Of a stretch of DNA of 64,000 nt, positions 33,407-43,823 are shown one piece after another (position 1 is the stretch's first letter; each line of letters starts with the position of its first letter). The notes under the pieces are model-generated. The model worked only from the letters and a program-made list of their open reading frames with translations. It did no database searches and had not been told where the DNA came from. The position numbers and the translations under genes are program-made. Origin of the DNA: Rhodocyclales bacterium. GTDB lineage: Bacteria > Pseudomonadota > Gammaproteobacteria > Burkholderiales > Rhodocyclaceae. Location: contig JACPEH010000017.1 in NCBI GenBank assembly GCA_016183655.1, positions 1 through 64,000 of the forward strand, read 5' to 3'.

Positions 33407-34579
33407 ATGATTCCATCGGAAATCGCCAGCCGCTTGCAGTTGGGCACCGACGCAGCCGTTCCCCGCGTCCCGACGACACAGCAGGTTTCCGATGCCCTGG
33501 CCGACCTCGTCCCCGGGCAGCGGGTGCTCGCCGAAATCCAGTCGCTGCTGCCGAACGGGGCCTACCGGGCGCTGATCAACCAGCGCGACGTCACCCTTGC
33601 CCTGCCGTTCTCGGCCAAGGCCGGCGACTCGCTCGAACTGGAAGTCGTCGACAACGACGGCAAGCTGACGCTCGCGGTCGTTGCCCGACGCGGCGGGCAA
33701 AGCGAAGCCGCCGCCGGCGGCGAACGCCCGGCAGTCGAAACCTCGCTGTCGCGCACGGCCAGCTTCATCTCCGACCTGCTGCCGCGCCGGGAACGCGGCG
33801 AGCAGGCGCAACCTGCGCTGCTCAATGCCAACCAGCCGATCGCCGCCAAGCCTCCGACCAACGCCGCGGATCTGGTCCCCTTGCTGAAGCAGGCCATCGC
33901 GCAGAGCGGCATGTTCTACGAAGCCCACCAATCGCAGTGGGTCACCAACGCCAGACCGCTGGAGACGCTGCTGAACCAGCCGCAAGGCCGGCACTCCGCG
34001 CTCGTTTCCGCCGCGCCGCAGGACGCGTCGGCGCTGCCGGACAGCGCCGCCCGACGCGAGCATACTTCCCCCTTGGCAGAGCGCGGCCCCGCCGCGCCGG
34101 CGACCGGGCAGGAAAAGGTGGCGACGGCAGGCGCAGAGCCTTCCCTCCGAACAGGTGCGGCGCTACTGCAGCAGGCCGGTCAGAACGTCGCCCCGCCCGT
34201 CGCCCCGGACCTGCTGCCGATCGTCCAGCAGCAGCTCGAAGCGCTGGCCACCCAGACCTATGTCTGGCAGGGACAGGCCTGGCCCGGTCAGCCGATGCAA
34301 TGGGAAATCGTCGAGGAAGACGGCAGCCGGCAAGCAGGCTCCGAAGTGGAAGCCGCCCCCTGGCAAACCCGCCTGACCCTGACCATGCCGCAGCTCGGCG
34401 AGGTGCGCGCCGCGCTGCGCTTCGTCGGCGGCGAAGTGACGCTGTCGCTTTCCGCCGCCTCCGGCGAGGCGGCGGTGCAATTGGCAAACGGCGGCGACGC
34501 ATTGCGCCAACAACTGGAAGCGGCCGGTCTGGCGCTGGGCGGTTTCACGGTGGGACGGCATGAATCCCGACCGGAATGA
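33407..34579 (+). CDS. FliK-like (flagellar hook-length control) protein, second copy
   Basis: A 390-residue Ala/Pro/Gln-rich protein. The N-terminus (LVPGQRVLAEIQSLLPNGAY, FSAKAGDSLELEVVDNDGKL) and a C-terminal globular region (TRLTLTMPQLGEVRAALRF, then GGDALRQQLEAAGLALGGF) match the Flg_hook/FliK C-terminal type. A separate canonical fliK lies at 44328-45350. Here the gene overlaps an FlhB-like gene by 20 bp, and FliK interacts with the FlhB C-domain, so the pair may act together on secretion. The role of the second copy is unclear. Confidence 0.75.
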   Translation: MIPSEIASRLQLGTDAAVPRVPTTQQVSDALADLVPGQRVLAEIQSLLPNGAYRALINQRDVTLALPFSAKAGDSLELEVVDNDGKLTLAVVARRGGQSEAAAGGERPAVETSLSRTASFISDLLPRRERGEQAQPALLNANQPIAAKPPTNAADLVPLLKQAIAQSGMFYEAHQSQWVTNARPLETLLNQPQGRHSALVSAAPQDASALPDSAARREHTSPLAERGPAAPATGQEKVATAGAEPSLRTGAALLQQAGQNVAPPVAPDLLPIVQQQLEALATQTYVWQGQAWPGQPMQWEIVEEDGSRQAGSEVEAAPWQTRLTLTMPQLGEVRAALRFVGGEVTLSLSAASGEAAVQLANGGDALRQQLEAAGLALGGFTVGRHESRPE

Positions 34580-34871
34580 CTCGTTGCGCACCGCGGTCGC
34601 GCTGGCCTACCGCGAAACCGATGCGGCGCCGCGCGTCGTGGCCAAGGGCCGCGGCCTGATCGCCGAGGAAATCATCGCCCGTGCCAAGGAGCACGGCGTC
34701 TACGTGCACGAATCGCCGGAACTGGTCTCGCTGCTGCTGCAGATCGACCTCGACCAGCGCATTCCCCCGCAACTCTATGTCGCCGTCGCCGAACTGTTGT
34801 CCTGGCTGTATCGCATCGAGCGCGGCGATGCGGCGCCGGCCCCCACCCTCACGCTCCCGCCCGCCCCCTGA
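34560..34871 (+). CDS. Small FlhB C-domain homologue (FhlB/YlqH-like)
   Basis: This 103-residue protein matches only the cytoplasmic FlhB/YscU C-terminal domain: TAVALAYRETDAAPRVVAKG, LIAEEIIARAKEHGVYVHES and LVSLLLQIDLDQRIPPQLYV. There is no transmembrane part. The autocleavage motif NPTH is absent; TDAAPRV occupies that region. Such stand-alone FlhB-like proteins occur in Bacillus (YlqH) and many proteobacteria next to FliK-like genes. It may substitute for or modulate the FlhB C-terminal domain during the switch from hook to filament export. Confidence 0.8.
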   Translation: MNPDRNDSLRTAVALAYRETDAAPRVVAKGRGLIAEEIIARAKEHGVYVHESPELVSLLLQIDLDQRIPPQLYVAVAELLSWLYRIERGDAAPAPTLTLPPAP

Positions 34872-34967
34872 TTCCGCAGCGCTGAACCGGTGTTTCCGTT
34901 CTCGGCCCGGAGGTTTTGCTTTAAACTTCCGGGTCACCCGCACGCAATACACGATTCGGAACAATAC

Positions 34968-35771
34968 ATGTCGGAACATCAAGCCCAATCCGGACCGTCC
35001 GAGGCACCCAGCAAGCTGGAAGTGGAACAGGAAGGTATCTACGGCAAGTACCTGCTGCATTCGCGTTCCGAAATCATTTTCGTGCTGCGGGCAGTGCTGC
35101 AGAAAGGCAGCCTGATCACCGTCTATTTCGACCAGGGCCGCTCCTTCCTGCTGACCGCGCTGGTCGACGTCGATGCCGAGCGCGGCACGCTGACCTTCGA
35201 CCTGGGCAGCGACGAGGAGATGAACAACCGGGCGCTGAAGGCCGATCGCTTCGTGCTCACCACCTCGCTGGACAAGGTCAAGGTCCAGTTCAGCCTGAAG
35301 CGTCTGGAACTCACCAAGCACGGCAACCGTCCCGCGCTGCGTAGCGCCATCCCGGAAAGCGTGCTGCGCCTGCAGCGCCGTGAGTACTACCGCCTGACCA
35401 CGCCGGTCGCCAACCCGGTGCGCTGCAAACTCACGATAACGAAGCCGGACGGCGCGACGGTGCCGATGGACCCGCCACTGCTCGATATCAGCGGCGGCGG
35501 CGTCGGCCTGATGGTGAAGCCGGAGCACAAGGAATTCTTCAAGGTCGACACCGCCTTCCGGGACTGCCGGATCGAGTTGCCCGAGGAAGGCGTGCTGGTC
35601 TGCAATCTGGTCGTGCGCAACGCCTTCGACGTCACCACCAAGAGCGGCAACCAGCACGTGCGCGTCGGCTGCGAATACGAGGATCTGCCGGGAACACGGC
35701 TGACCATGGTGCAGCGCTACATCACCCGCGTCGAGCGCGAACGCAAGGCCCGCCAGTCGGGCATGGAGTAA
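34968..35771 (+). CDS. ycgR: YcgR-type PilZ c-di-GMP flagellar brake
   Basis: A 267-residue protein with an N-terminal YcgR domain (about 20-130) and a C-terminal PilZ domain (about 135-260). The c-di-GMP-binding signature is intact: RLQRREYYRL provides the RxxxR motif, and LLDISGGGVGLMV gives the D/NxSxxG motif. YcgR bound to c-di-GMP contacts the flagellar rotor and slows swimming. Together with the diguanylate cyclase at 3099-4886 and FliG/FliM in this window it suggests c-di-GMP control of motility. A hairpin lies just downstream. Confidence 0.93.
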   Translation: MSEHQAQSGPSEAPSKLEVEQEGIYGKYLLHSRSEIIFVLRAVLQKGSLITVYFDQGRSFLLTALVDVDAERGTLTFDLGSDEEMNNRALKADRFVLTTSLDKVKVQFSLKRLELTKHGNRPALRSAIPESVLRLQRREYYRLTTPVANPVRCKLTITKPDGATVPMDPPLLDISGGGVGLMVKPEHKEFFKVDTAFRDCRIELPEEGVLVCNLVVRNAFDVTTKSGNQHVRVGCEYEDLPGTRLTMVQRYITRVERERKARQSGME

Positions 35772-35800
35772 AAACAAAAAGGGCCGGCGACGCCGGCCCC
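35770..35800 (-). terminator. Rho-independent terminator for fliE transcript
   Basis: On the minus strand a GC-rich 8-9 bp stem (GGGCCGGCG/CGCCGGCCC, 35781-35799) is followed by TTTTTGTTTTT. It lies 23 bp after the fliE stop codon and between two convergent genes. On the plus strand no T-run follows, so termination of ycgR by it is less certain. Confidence 0.85.
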
Positions 35801-35822
35801 ACTGCAACAACTGAAGCGATCG

Positions 35823-36143
35823 TCAGACCTGGATGTTCATCACGTCCTGATAGGCCGAAACCAGCTTGTTGCGCACCTGCACCATCTCCTGGAACGACAC
35901 GTTGGCCTTCTGCAGCGCGATCATCACGTCGTGCAGATTGGCATTGCCGTCGCCGGCGGCAAAATTTGCCGCCAGGGTTTCCGCCTGCTGCTGCGTCTGG
36001 TTCACCTGGTCGATCGAGTTCCGCAACACCGTGGCGAAGTCGACGGCGCCCGCCGCAGCCTGTGTCTCCTGCGGTTTCCCGGTGGCCTGCGTGGCTGTCG
36101 CCCGCAGTACGCTCAACATCTGGTCGATACCCTTGGTGTCCAT
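35823..36143 (-). CDS. fliE: Flagellar hook-basal body adaptor
   Basis: A 106-residue FliE. The C-terminal helices VMIALQKANVSFQEMVQVRN and KLVSAYQDVMNIQV are diagnostic. FliE joins the MS ring (FliF) to the proximal rod. GGAG lies 7 nt upstream of the ATG. A near-perfect sigma-54 promoter precedes it and an intrinsic terminator follows, so fliE is a monocistronic unit, apart from fliF in the opposite orientation. Confidence 0.95.
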   Translation of the reverse strand: MDTKGIDQMLSVLRATATQATGKPQETQAAAGAVDFATVLRNSIDQVNQTQQQAETLAANFAAGDGNANLHDVMIALQKANVSFQEMVQVRNKLVSAYQDVMNIQV

Positions 36144-36175
36144 GATCCGGCTCCGTTCAATTCCAACAAAACAGC

Positions 36176-36191
36176 AGCAAACATCGTGCCA
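36176..36191 (-). promoter_or_regulatory. Sigma-54 promoter of fliE
   Basis: On the minus strand TGGCACG-ATGT-TTGCT matches the sigma-54 consensus (TGGCACG-N4-TTGCW), with GG and GC separated by exactly 10 bp. It lies 33 bp upstream of the fliE start. The adjacent flrC encodes the expected sigma-54 activator. Confidence 0.93.
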
Positions 36192-36200
36192 TCAATCGGT

Positions 36201-36306
36201 GAAGCTCCCCGACCTGAAGGTCCGGGCTTCCCACGATACAGAGCGGGCGCGCAGTGCGCGCCCTGGTTGTGTCTCCGTCTCGCTCACCCCGGCTTGAATG
36301 CCGGGG
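36201..36306. repeat. Cluster of three hairpins between flrC and fliE
   Basis: Three dyads follow each other: CCCCGACC-TGAA-GGTCCGGG within GAAG...CTTC (36201-36230, one mismatch), GGGCGCGC-AGT-GCGCGCCC (36245-36263, perfect), and CCCCGGC-TTGAAT-GCCGGGG (36287-36306, perfect). They lie just upstream of the fliE sigma-54 promoter. The first and third resemble the subterminal hairpins of IS200/IS605-type or REP-like elements. No transposase is present. They may also terminate flrBC or frame enhancer sites. Confidence 0.55.
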
Positions 36307-36324
36307 CTTGCGCTCGACGCGTGG

Positions 36325-37658
<1,334 letters not shown>

Positions 37659-37662
<4 letters not shown>

Positions 37663-38828
37663 GTCTGTTCCTGAATATCCGCAACCGTGCCGACCGGCAG
37701 GTCGATGACGAATTCCGCGCCTTCGCCCGCTGGCGACGACACCTCGATGCTGCCGCCATGCGCCCGGGCGACGCCGAGGGCAATCGCCAGCCCGAGTCCG
37801 GTGCCGTGCCCCTTGGTCGTGAAGAAAGGCTCGAAAATCCGCTCCTGCTGCTCCGGCGGAATGCCCGGCCCGGTGTCGCGGACGCGGATGCGTACCCGCT
37901 TGGCGCCCACCTCGACGCCGAGACTGACCGTGCCGCCCGGCTCGCAGACCTGCAGGGCATTCTCCAGCAGGTTGAGCAGCGCGCCCGCCAGCGGCTTGCG
38001 GCCGCCGACGATTATAGCCTCGCCGGCGCCCCCTTCCCGGCACAATGTCACGCCGCGCATGGCACACAGCGGCTCCAGCGTCTGCGCCGCCTCCGCCAGC
38101 AGCTCGTCGACCGGGATCACTTCGCGGCCGATCTGCTCGCCGCGCGCGAACAGCAGCACGTCCTGGATCAGCCGCTCCAGCCGCCGCAGCTGCTCGGTCG
38201 CCTTTTCCGCGAAGCGTGCCCGCGCCTCGTCGGCAAGCTCGGGCTTGGCGAGATTGGCGCTGTAGAGCAAGGCGGTCGCCAACGGCGTGCGCAGCTGGTG
38301 CGCCAGCGACGCGGCCATTTCGCCCATTGCCGCCAGGCGCTGGCTGCGCTCCAGGTTGGCCTTCATTTCATGGGCGGCAGTGATGTCGTGGATCAGGATG
38401 ATGCGCCCGCCCGCCGCCGCCAGCGCGCTTTCGGCGAGCGACACCCGACGGTCGCCGACGGCGAATTCGTCGGGCGGCGCCACCGGCAACAGGGTCGCCG
38501 CCAGTTCCAGCCATTCGCGGCCGCACAAGGCCTCGCCGAGCATCGCGTGGGCGGCCGGATTGGCCTCGCTGACGCGGCCCGCGGCGTCGACGACGACGAC
38601 GCCGGCCGGCAGCGCGGCGAGCAGCAGGCCGAGACGTTCGGAAAGCGCTTCCTTTTCCTCGTACTGGCGACGCAACTCGCCGTTGGCCACGGCCAGCTCA
38701 TCGGTCAGCGACTGCACTCGTGCCTGCAGGCCGGCATAGGCCTGCGTCAGCTCATGTGAAACCTGGTTGAAGACGTCGAAGGCACGCTGTAAATCCTGAG
38801 CCTTGGATAATTGCGAGGAATCGGTCAT
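37659..38828 (-). CDS. flrB: Flagellar sensor histidine kinase FlrB/FleS
   Basis: A 389-residue soluble kinase. It has an N-terminal coiled coil (about 10-65), a PAS domain (66-150), the H-box SLAHQLRTPLAT with phosphorylated H177, the N-box LLNLLENALQ, and G-boxes DTGPGIPP and GTGLGLAIAL. There are no transmembrane segments, as usual for FlrB/FleS. It phosphorylates FlrC; in Vibrio and Campylobacter-type systems it senses the state of the export apparatus. It is transcribed toward flrC and divergent from fliF, with 94 bp between them. Confidence 0.92.
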
Positions 38829-38922
38829 TCGGGGAGAATCCCATGCAGATTGCGGCTACAATAGTAGAATATTTCTCAGAACTTTGCGCTTTTTGCTTGA
38901 TTAATCGGGATTAAAGGAAGGC

Positions 38923-40647
38923 ATGGCGGCAACACCGGACTCCACCGCGGGCGCAGGAACGACAGGCACGACCGGTCGTCTGCAGCAGGCTCTTTCCCGC
39001 CTGGATAACCAGCAGAAACTGATGTTGATGGTATCGATCGCCGCCGTGATCGCCCTTTTGGTCGGTAGCGTGCTGTGGTTCAAGCAATCCGATTTCCGCG
39101 TCCTTTTCTCGAACATTTCCGAGCGCGACGGCGGCGCGATCATCACCTCGCTCGAACAGCTCAACGTCCCGTACAAGTTCTCCGAAGGCGGCGGAGCCAT
39201 CCTGGTACCCAGCAGCCGCGTGCACGAAGTGCGCCTGCGCCTCGCCTCCCAGGGCCTACCCAAGGGCGGCTCGGTCGGCTTCGAACTGATGGAGAACCAG
39301 AAATTCGGCATCAGCCAGTTCGCCGAACAGGTGAACTACCAGCGGGCGCTGGAAGGCGAGCTGGCGCGGACGATCCAGTCGATCGCCGCGGTCCAGGGCG
39401 CGCGTGTGCACCTGGCGATCCCCAAGCCGACCGTCTTCGTGCGCGAGGAGCAGAAGCCGTCGGCCTCGGTGCTGCTCAACCTCTACCCCGGCCGCGGACT
39501 GGAGCCGGCGCAGATCGCCGGCATCCAGAACCTGGTCGCCTCCAGCGTGCCGCAGATGCCGCTGACCAACGTCGCCATCCTCGACCAGAGCGGCGCCATG
39601 CTGTCGCAGCTGAAGAGCAAGCTGATGGACGCCGGCCTCGACCCGACCCAGGTGAAATACGTCAGCGACGTCGAGAGCGCGGTGATCAAGCGCATCGAGG
39701 ACATCCTGACGCCGATCGTCGGGCCGGGTAACGCCCGCGTCCAGGTCGCCGCCGACATCGATTTCTCGCAGAGCGAGCAGACGGCGGAAACGCACAAGCC
39801 GAACACGACGCCGCCGGATATCGTCGTCCGCAGCCAGCAGACCGCGGAGACGGCCAGCGCCACGTCGACCCCGGCACTCGGCGTGCCGGGTGCGCTGTCC
39901 AACCAGCCACCGGTGCCGGCCGCCGCGCCGCTGACGCAGCCCGCCGTACCCGGTGCAGCACCGGGGACCGCCCCCGCCGCGACCAATCTCGGCACCCCCG
40001 GCCAGATCAACGCCGCCGGCGTGCAGGCGCCGATCACCAGCATCGGGCAACCGGTGGCGACGAGCAAGAACGCCACGATCAACTACGAGGTCGACCGCAC
40101 CATCCGCCATACCAGGCAGTCGGCCGGCGTCGTCCGCCGCCTCTCCGCCGCGGTGGTGGTCAATCATCGCAAGGAAGTCGGCAAGGACGGCAAGCCGCTG
40201 ACGAAACCGCTGACCGACAACGAATTGAAGCAGATCAACGACCTGGCGCGCGAGGCGATGGGGTTCAGCAAGGATCGCGGCGACACCCTCTCGGTCGCCA
40301 ACGCCTCGTTCACCGCCGTCGAGCGCACCGACGACAGCCTGCCGCTGTGGAAAGACCCGGATCTTCTCTCGCTGCTCAAGGATCTAATCAAGTACGGCGC
40401 CATCGCCGGCATCATCGCCTACCTGCTGCTCAAGGTCGTGAAGCCGCTGGTCACGCTGATGATGACGCCGCGGCCGAGCGAGCATGCGGGGCGCGGCGCC
40501 GCCGCCTATGGCGCGATGGCGGAAGAGACGGAGACCGGTCCGTCGCCGTTCGAGGACAAGCTGGGCCGCGCCAAGGATGTCGCCGCCCAGGATCCGAAGG
40601 TAGTGGCAAACATCATCAAGGATTGGACAGGCTCCAATGCCAGCTGA
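38923..40647 (+). CDS. fliF: Flagellar MS-ring protein
   Basis: A 574-residue FliF. The N-terminal transmembrane helix (about 26-46: LMLMVSIAAVIALLVGSVLW) is followed by YscJ-like ring-building domains (NISERDGGAIITSLEQLNVP; ALEGELARTIQSIAAVQGAR). A Pro/Ala-rich linker (about 315-375) follows, then a second transmembrane helix (about 488-508) and the FliG-binding C-terminus DPKVVANIIKDWTG. It starts the fliFGHIJKLMNOPQR block and overlaps fliG by 11 bp. GGAAGG precedes the ATG. Confidence 0.97.
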   Translation: MAATPDSTAGAGTTGTTGRLQQALSRLDNQQKLMLMVSIAAVIALLVGSVLWFKQSDFRVLFSNISERDGGAIITSLEQLNVPYKFSEGGGAILVPSSRVHEVRLRLASQGLPKGGSVGFELMENQKFGISQFAEQVNYQRALEGELARTIQSIAAVQGARVHLAIPKPTVFVREEQKPSASVLLNLYPGRGLEPAQIAGIQNLVASSVPQMPLTNVAILDQSGAMLSQLKSKLMDAGLDPTQVKYVSDVESAVIKRIEDILTPIVGPGNARVQVAADIDFSQSEQTAETHKPNTTPPDIVVRSQQTAETASATSTPALGVPGALSNQPPVPAAAPLTQPAVPGAAPGTAPAATNLGTPGQINAAGVQAPITSIGQPVATSKNATINYEVDRTIRHTRQSAGVVRRLSAAVVVNHRKEVGKDGKPLTKPLTDNELKQINDLAREAMGFSKDRGDTLSVANASFTAVERTDDSLPLWKDPDLLSLLKDLIKYGAIAGIIAYLLLKVVKPLVTLMMTPRPSEHAGRGAAAYGAMAEETETGPSPFEDKLGRAKDVAAQDPKVVANIIKDWTGSNAS

Positions 40648-41635
40648 AGACGGCATCGAAAAAGCCGCGATCCTGCTCATTTCGCTGGGCGAGGAAAGGG
40701 CGGCGGAAGTGCTCAAGCACCTCGGTCCGCGCGAGGTGCAGAAGATCGGCCATGCCATGGCGGCGTTGCGCTCGGTGCCACGCATGCGCGTGGAGACGGT
40801 GCTCGACGACTTCCACAAGTCCGCCGGCGAATCAGCCGCGGTGCACGTCGATACCGACGCCTACATCCGCTCGGTGCTGACCAAGGCGCTCGGCGACGAC
40901 AAGGCCTCCAACCTCATTTCGCGCATCCTGCAAGGCGGCGACACCGCCGGCATCGAGGGGCTGAAGTGGATGGACGCGCCGACCGTCGCCGACCTGATCA
41001 AGAACGAGCATCCGCAGATCATCGCCACCATCCTCGTGCATCTGGAGCACGACCATTCCAGCGAGATCCTCAATCAGTTCACCGAACGTCTGCGCAACGA
41101 CGTCGTGCTGCGCATCGCGACGCTCGAAGGCATCCAGCCGACGGCGCTGAAGGAGCTGAACGAGGTCATGCTGCGCATCCTCTCCGGCTCGTCGAACCTG
41201 AAGAAGGCGGCGATGGGCGGCGTGCGGCCGGTAGCCGAGATCCTCAACTTCATGGGCACCGCCAACGAGACCTCGGTACTCGACGCGATCCGCGAATACG
41301 ACCCCGACCTGGCGCAGAAGATCCTCGACGAGATGTTCGTCTTCGAGAACCTGCTCGACCTGGAGGATCGCTCGATCCAGCTGCTCTTGCGCGAGATCCA
41401 GTCCGATTCGCTGATCCTGGCGATGAAGGGCGCCTCGCCCGAACTGCGCGAGAAGATCTTCAAGAACATGTCGCAGCGCGCCGCCGAAATGCTGCGCGAG
41501 GACCTCGAAGCGCGCGGCCCGGTGCGCGTTTCCGAAGTCGAAGCCGAACAGAAGGAAATCCTCAAGATCGTCCGCCGCCTCGCCGACGAGGGCCAGATCG
41601 TTCTCGGCGGTGCCGGCGGCGAGCAGATGATCTAA
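40637..41635 (+). CDS. fliG: Flagellar motor switch protein FliG
   Basis: A 332-residue FliG of normal length. The N-terminal MS-ring-binding part (KAAILLISLGEERAAEVLKH), the EHPQ motif (LIKNEHPQIIATILVHLEHD), and the C-terminal torque ring (FVFENLLDLEDRSIQLLLRE, DSLILAMKGASPELREKIF) with the charged residues that meet MotA are all present. It starts inside the fliF end, indicating translational coupling. Confidence 0.97.
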   Translation: MPAEDGIEKAAILLISLGEERAAEVLKHLGPREVQKIGHAMAALRSVPRMRVETVLDDFHKSAGESAAVHVDTDAYIRSVLTKALGDDKASNLISRILQGGDTAGIEGLKWMDAPTVADLIKNEHPQIIATILVHLEHDHSSEILNQFTERLRNDVVLRIATLEGIQPTALKELNEVMLRILSGSSNLKKAAMGGVRPVAEILNFMGTANETSVLDAIREYDPDLAQKILDEMFVFENLLDLEDRSIQLLLREIQSDSLILAMKGASPELREKIFKNMSQRAAEMLREDLEARGPVRVSEVEAEQKEILKIVRRLADEGQIVLGGAGGEQMI

Positions 41636-41645
41636 GCTTCACTTC

Positions 41646-42332
41646 ATGTCCTCCGGCTTCATCCCCAAGGAAAAACTCTCCGCCTACGAGCGCTGGGAAC
41701 TGGCTGCCTTCGACGAAGGCGAGGCCGGCGGCCTCGTGCCGCCTGCCGGCGACGCGCCGCCGGCACCGGAGGAAGCGGCCATCGCGCTGCCGACGGCGGA
41801 AGACATCGAGCGCATCCACAACGAAGCCTACCAGGCCGGCTACGCCGCGGGCCAGGAAGAAGGTCGGAACGCCGGACACGCCGCGGGGCTGGCCCTGGCC
41901 CAGGCCGAAGCGGCACAGATCGCGGCGCTCGGCGAGAACCTGCGCCAGCACCTGCAGCAGCTCGACCAGCAGGTCGGTGAGACTTTGCTCGCGGTCGCCG
42001 TCGAAATCGCGGCGCAGGTACTTCGGCAGAGCCTGCGCATCCGGCCGGAACTACTGCTGCCGATCGTGCGCGAGGCGATCGCGGCGCTGCCGCTGCACAA
42101 CGGACATCCAGCGCTTTACCTGAACCCTGCCGACGCCGCACTGGTGCGCACGCACCTCGGCGAGCAGCTGGCCCACAACGGCTGGCGCATCATCGAGGAC
42201 GGCAGCGTCGCGGCCGGCGGCTGCCGCGTCGAAGCAGCGGCGAGCGAAGTCGATGCGACGCTGGAAACGCGCTGGCGGCGCGTTCTCGACGCCATCGGCA
42301 CCGGCGGCGAATGGCTGGAGCCGAAGCCGTGA
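41646..42332 (+). CDS. fliH: Flagellar export ATPase regulator FliH
   Basis: A 228-residue FliH. The central region has a glycine/alanine repeat ([20 protein letters not shown]) typical of FliH GxxxG segments. The C-terminal part ([40 protein letters not shown]) matches the FliH/YscL family. It tethers and regulates the ATPase FliI. The stop overlaps the fliI GTG start. Confidence 0.93.
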   Translation: MSSGFIPKEKLSAYERWELAAFDEGEAGGLVPPAGDAPPAPEEAAIALPTAEDIERIHNEAYQAGYAAGQEEGRNAGHAAGLALAQAEAAQIAALGENLRQHLQQLDQQVGETLLAVAVEIAAQVLRQSLRIRPELLLPIVREAIAALPLHNGHPALYLNPADAALVRTHLGEQLAHNGWRIIEDGSVAAGGCRVEAAASEVDATLETRWRRVLDAIGTGGEWLEPKP

Positions 42333-43744
42333 GCGACGGGCTGCCGGACCACGCCGCCGGCTGGCGCGATTTCCTCGAACAGTGCCGCGGCGCCGCAGAA
42401 GACGCCAACCCCATCCTCAGCAGCGGCCACCTGACGCGGATCAACGGCCTGGTCATGGAGGCCAGCGGCCTCAAGCTGCCGCTGGGCAGTTCCTGCCGCA
42501 TCCTCCCGGCCGGCGGCACGCCGGTCGAGGCCGAAGTGGTCGGCTTCGCCGGCGAAAAGCTGTTCCTGATGCCGTCGGAAGACGTATACGGGCTGTCCCC
42601 CGGCGCCCGCGTCACCGCCTTCGAAACACGCACGCCGCTGCCGCGGATCGGCAAGCCGCGCCTGCAGCGGCGGCGGATCATCGACCGCGCCAAGCTGATG
42701 CCGGTCGGCGAAAGCCTGCTCGGCCGCATCGTCGATGCCGCCGGGCGGCCGCTCGACAGCCACGGACCGATCCACACCGACACGCTGCGGCCGCTGCAGA
42801 GCCGGCCGATCAACCCGATGTCGCGGGCGCCGATCACGCAGACGCTGGACGTCGGCATCCGCGCCATCAACGCGCTGCTCACCGTCGGCCGCGGCCAGCG
42901 CATGGGCCTGTTCGCCGGTTCCGGCGTCGGCAAGTCGGTGCTGCTCGGGATGATGGCGCGCTACACCGAAGCGGAAGTGATCGTCGTCGGCCTGATCGGC
43001 GAACGCGGCCGCGAAGTGAAGGAATTCATCGAGCAGATTCTCGGCGAGGAAGGCCTACGGCGCGCCGTCGTCGTCGCCGCCCCGGCCGACGTCAGCCCGC
43101 TGATGCGGCTGCAGGGGGCATCCTACGCCACCAGCATCGCCGAGTACTTCCGCGACCAGGGCAAGCAGGTGCTGCTGATCATGGACTCGCTGACCCGCTA
43201 CGCGATGGCGCAGCGCGAGATCGCGCTGGCCGTCGGCGAACCGCCGGTCACCCGCGGCTACCCGCCGTCGGTCTTCGCCCGCCTGCCGCAGCTGGTCGAG
43301 CGAGCCGGCAACGGCCCGCTCGGCGGCGGCTCGATCACCGCCTTCTACACCGTACTTGCCGAAGGCGACGACCAGCAGGACCCGATCGCCGACTCGGCGC
43401 GCGCCATCCTCGACGGCCACGTCGTCCTCTCGCGCTCGCTCGCCGATGCCGGCCACTACCCGGCGATCGACATCGAGCAGTCGATCTCGCGGGCGATGGT
43501 CAGCCTGATCACCCCCAACCACCTCGAAGCGATCCGTCGCTTCAAGCAGCTTTATTCCCGCTACCAGCGCTCGCGCGACCTGATCAGCGTCGGCGCCTAC
43601 GTCGCCGGCAGCGATCCGCTGCTCGACCAGGCAATCGCCCAGCAGCCGCTGTTCGAACGTTTCCTGCAGCAGAACCTTGCCGAGCAGGCGGCCTATGCCG
43701 CGAGCGTGGACGGCCTGCGCCAGATTTTCGGCATCGCCGCTTAG
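42329..43744 (+). CDS. fliI: Flagellum-specific export ATPase FliI
   Basis: A 471-residue F1-beta-like ATPase. Walker A is [16 protein letters not shown], Walker [16 protein letters not shown], and [15 protein letters not shown] and [15 protein letters not shown] are typical of FliI/YscN. It energises type III export of rod, hook and filament subunits together with FliH and FliJ. The GTG at 42329 is chosen because GGAG lies 8 nt upstream and it overlaps the fliH stop (GTGA). An in-frame ATG at 42311 would add six residues. Confidence 0.96.
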   Translation: MSDGLPDHAAGWRDFLEQCRGAAEDANPILSSGHLTRINGLVMEASGLKLPLGSSCRILPAGGTPVEAEVVGFAGEKLFLMPSEDVYGLSPGARVTAFETRTPLPRIGKPRLQRRRIIDRAKLMPVGESLLGRIVDAAGRPLDSHGPIHTDTLRPLQSRPINPMSRAPITQTLDVGIRAINALLTVGRGQRMGLFAGSGVGKSVLLGMMARYTEAEVIVVGLIGERGREVKEFIEQILGEEGLRRAVVVAAPADVSPLMRLQGASYATSIAEYFRDQGKQVLLIMDSLTRYAMAQREIALAVGEPPVTRGYPPSVFARLPQLVERAGNGPLGGGSITAFYTVLAEGDDQQDPIADSARAILDGHVVLSRSLADAGHYPAIDIEQSISRAMVSLITPNHLEAIRRFKQLYSRYQRSRDLISVGAYVAGSDPLLDQAIAQQPLFERFLQQNLAEQAAYAASVDGLRQIFGIAA

Positions 43745-43823
43745 GCCGACCAACGGCCGCCGCGGTCCGACCGGCAATCCTGGCCGCGAGGCCTAGAATG
43801 AAACATCCGGATGACGATTTCTG

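Noticed and set aside
34872..34967. Possible FliA promoter upstream of ycgR (TTTAAAC box)
   Set aside because: TAAA is present but no GCCGATAA-like box occurs at 15-16 bp.
38829..38922. Possible sigma-54 promoter upstream of fliF (GG-N10-GC spacing found)
   Set aside because: Only the GG/GC spacing fits; the -24 element GGGGAGA and the -12 element do not resemble TGGCACG/TTGC.
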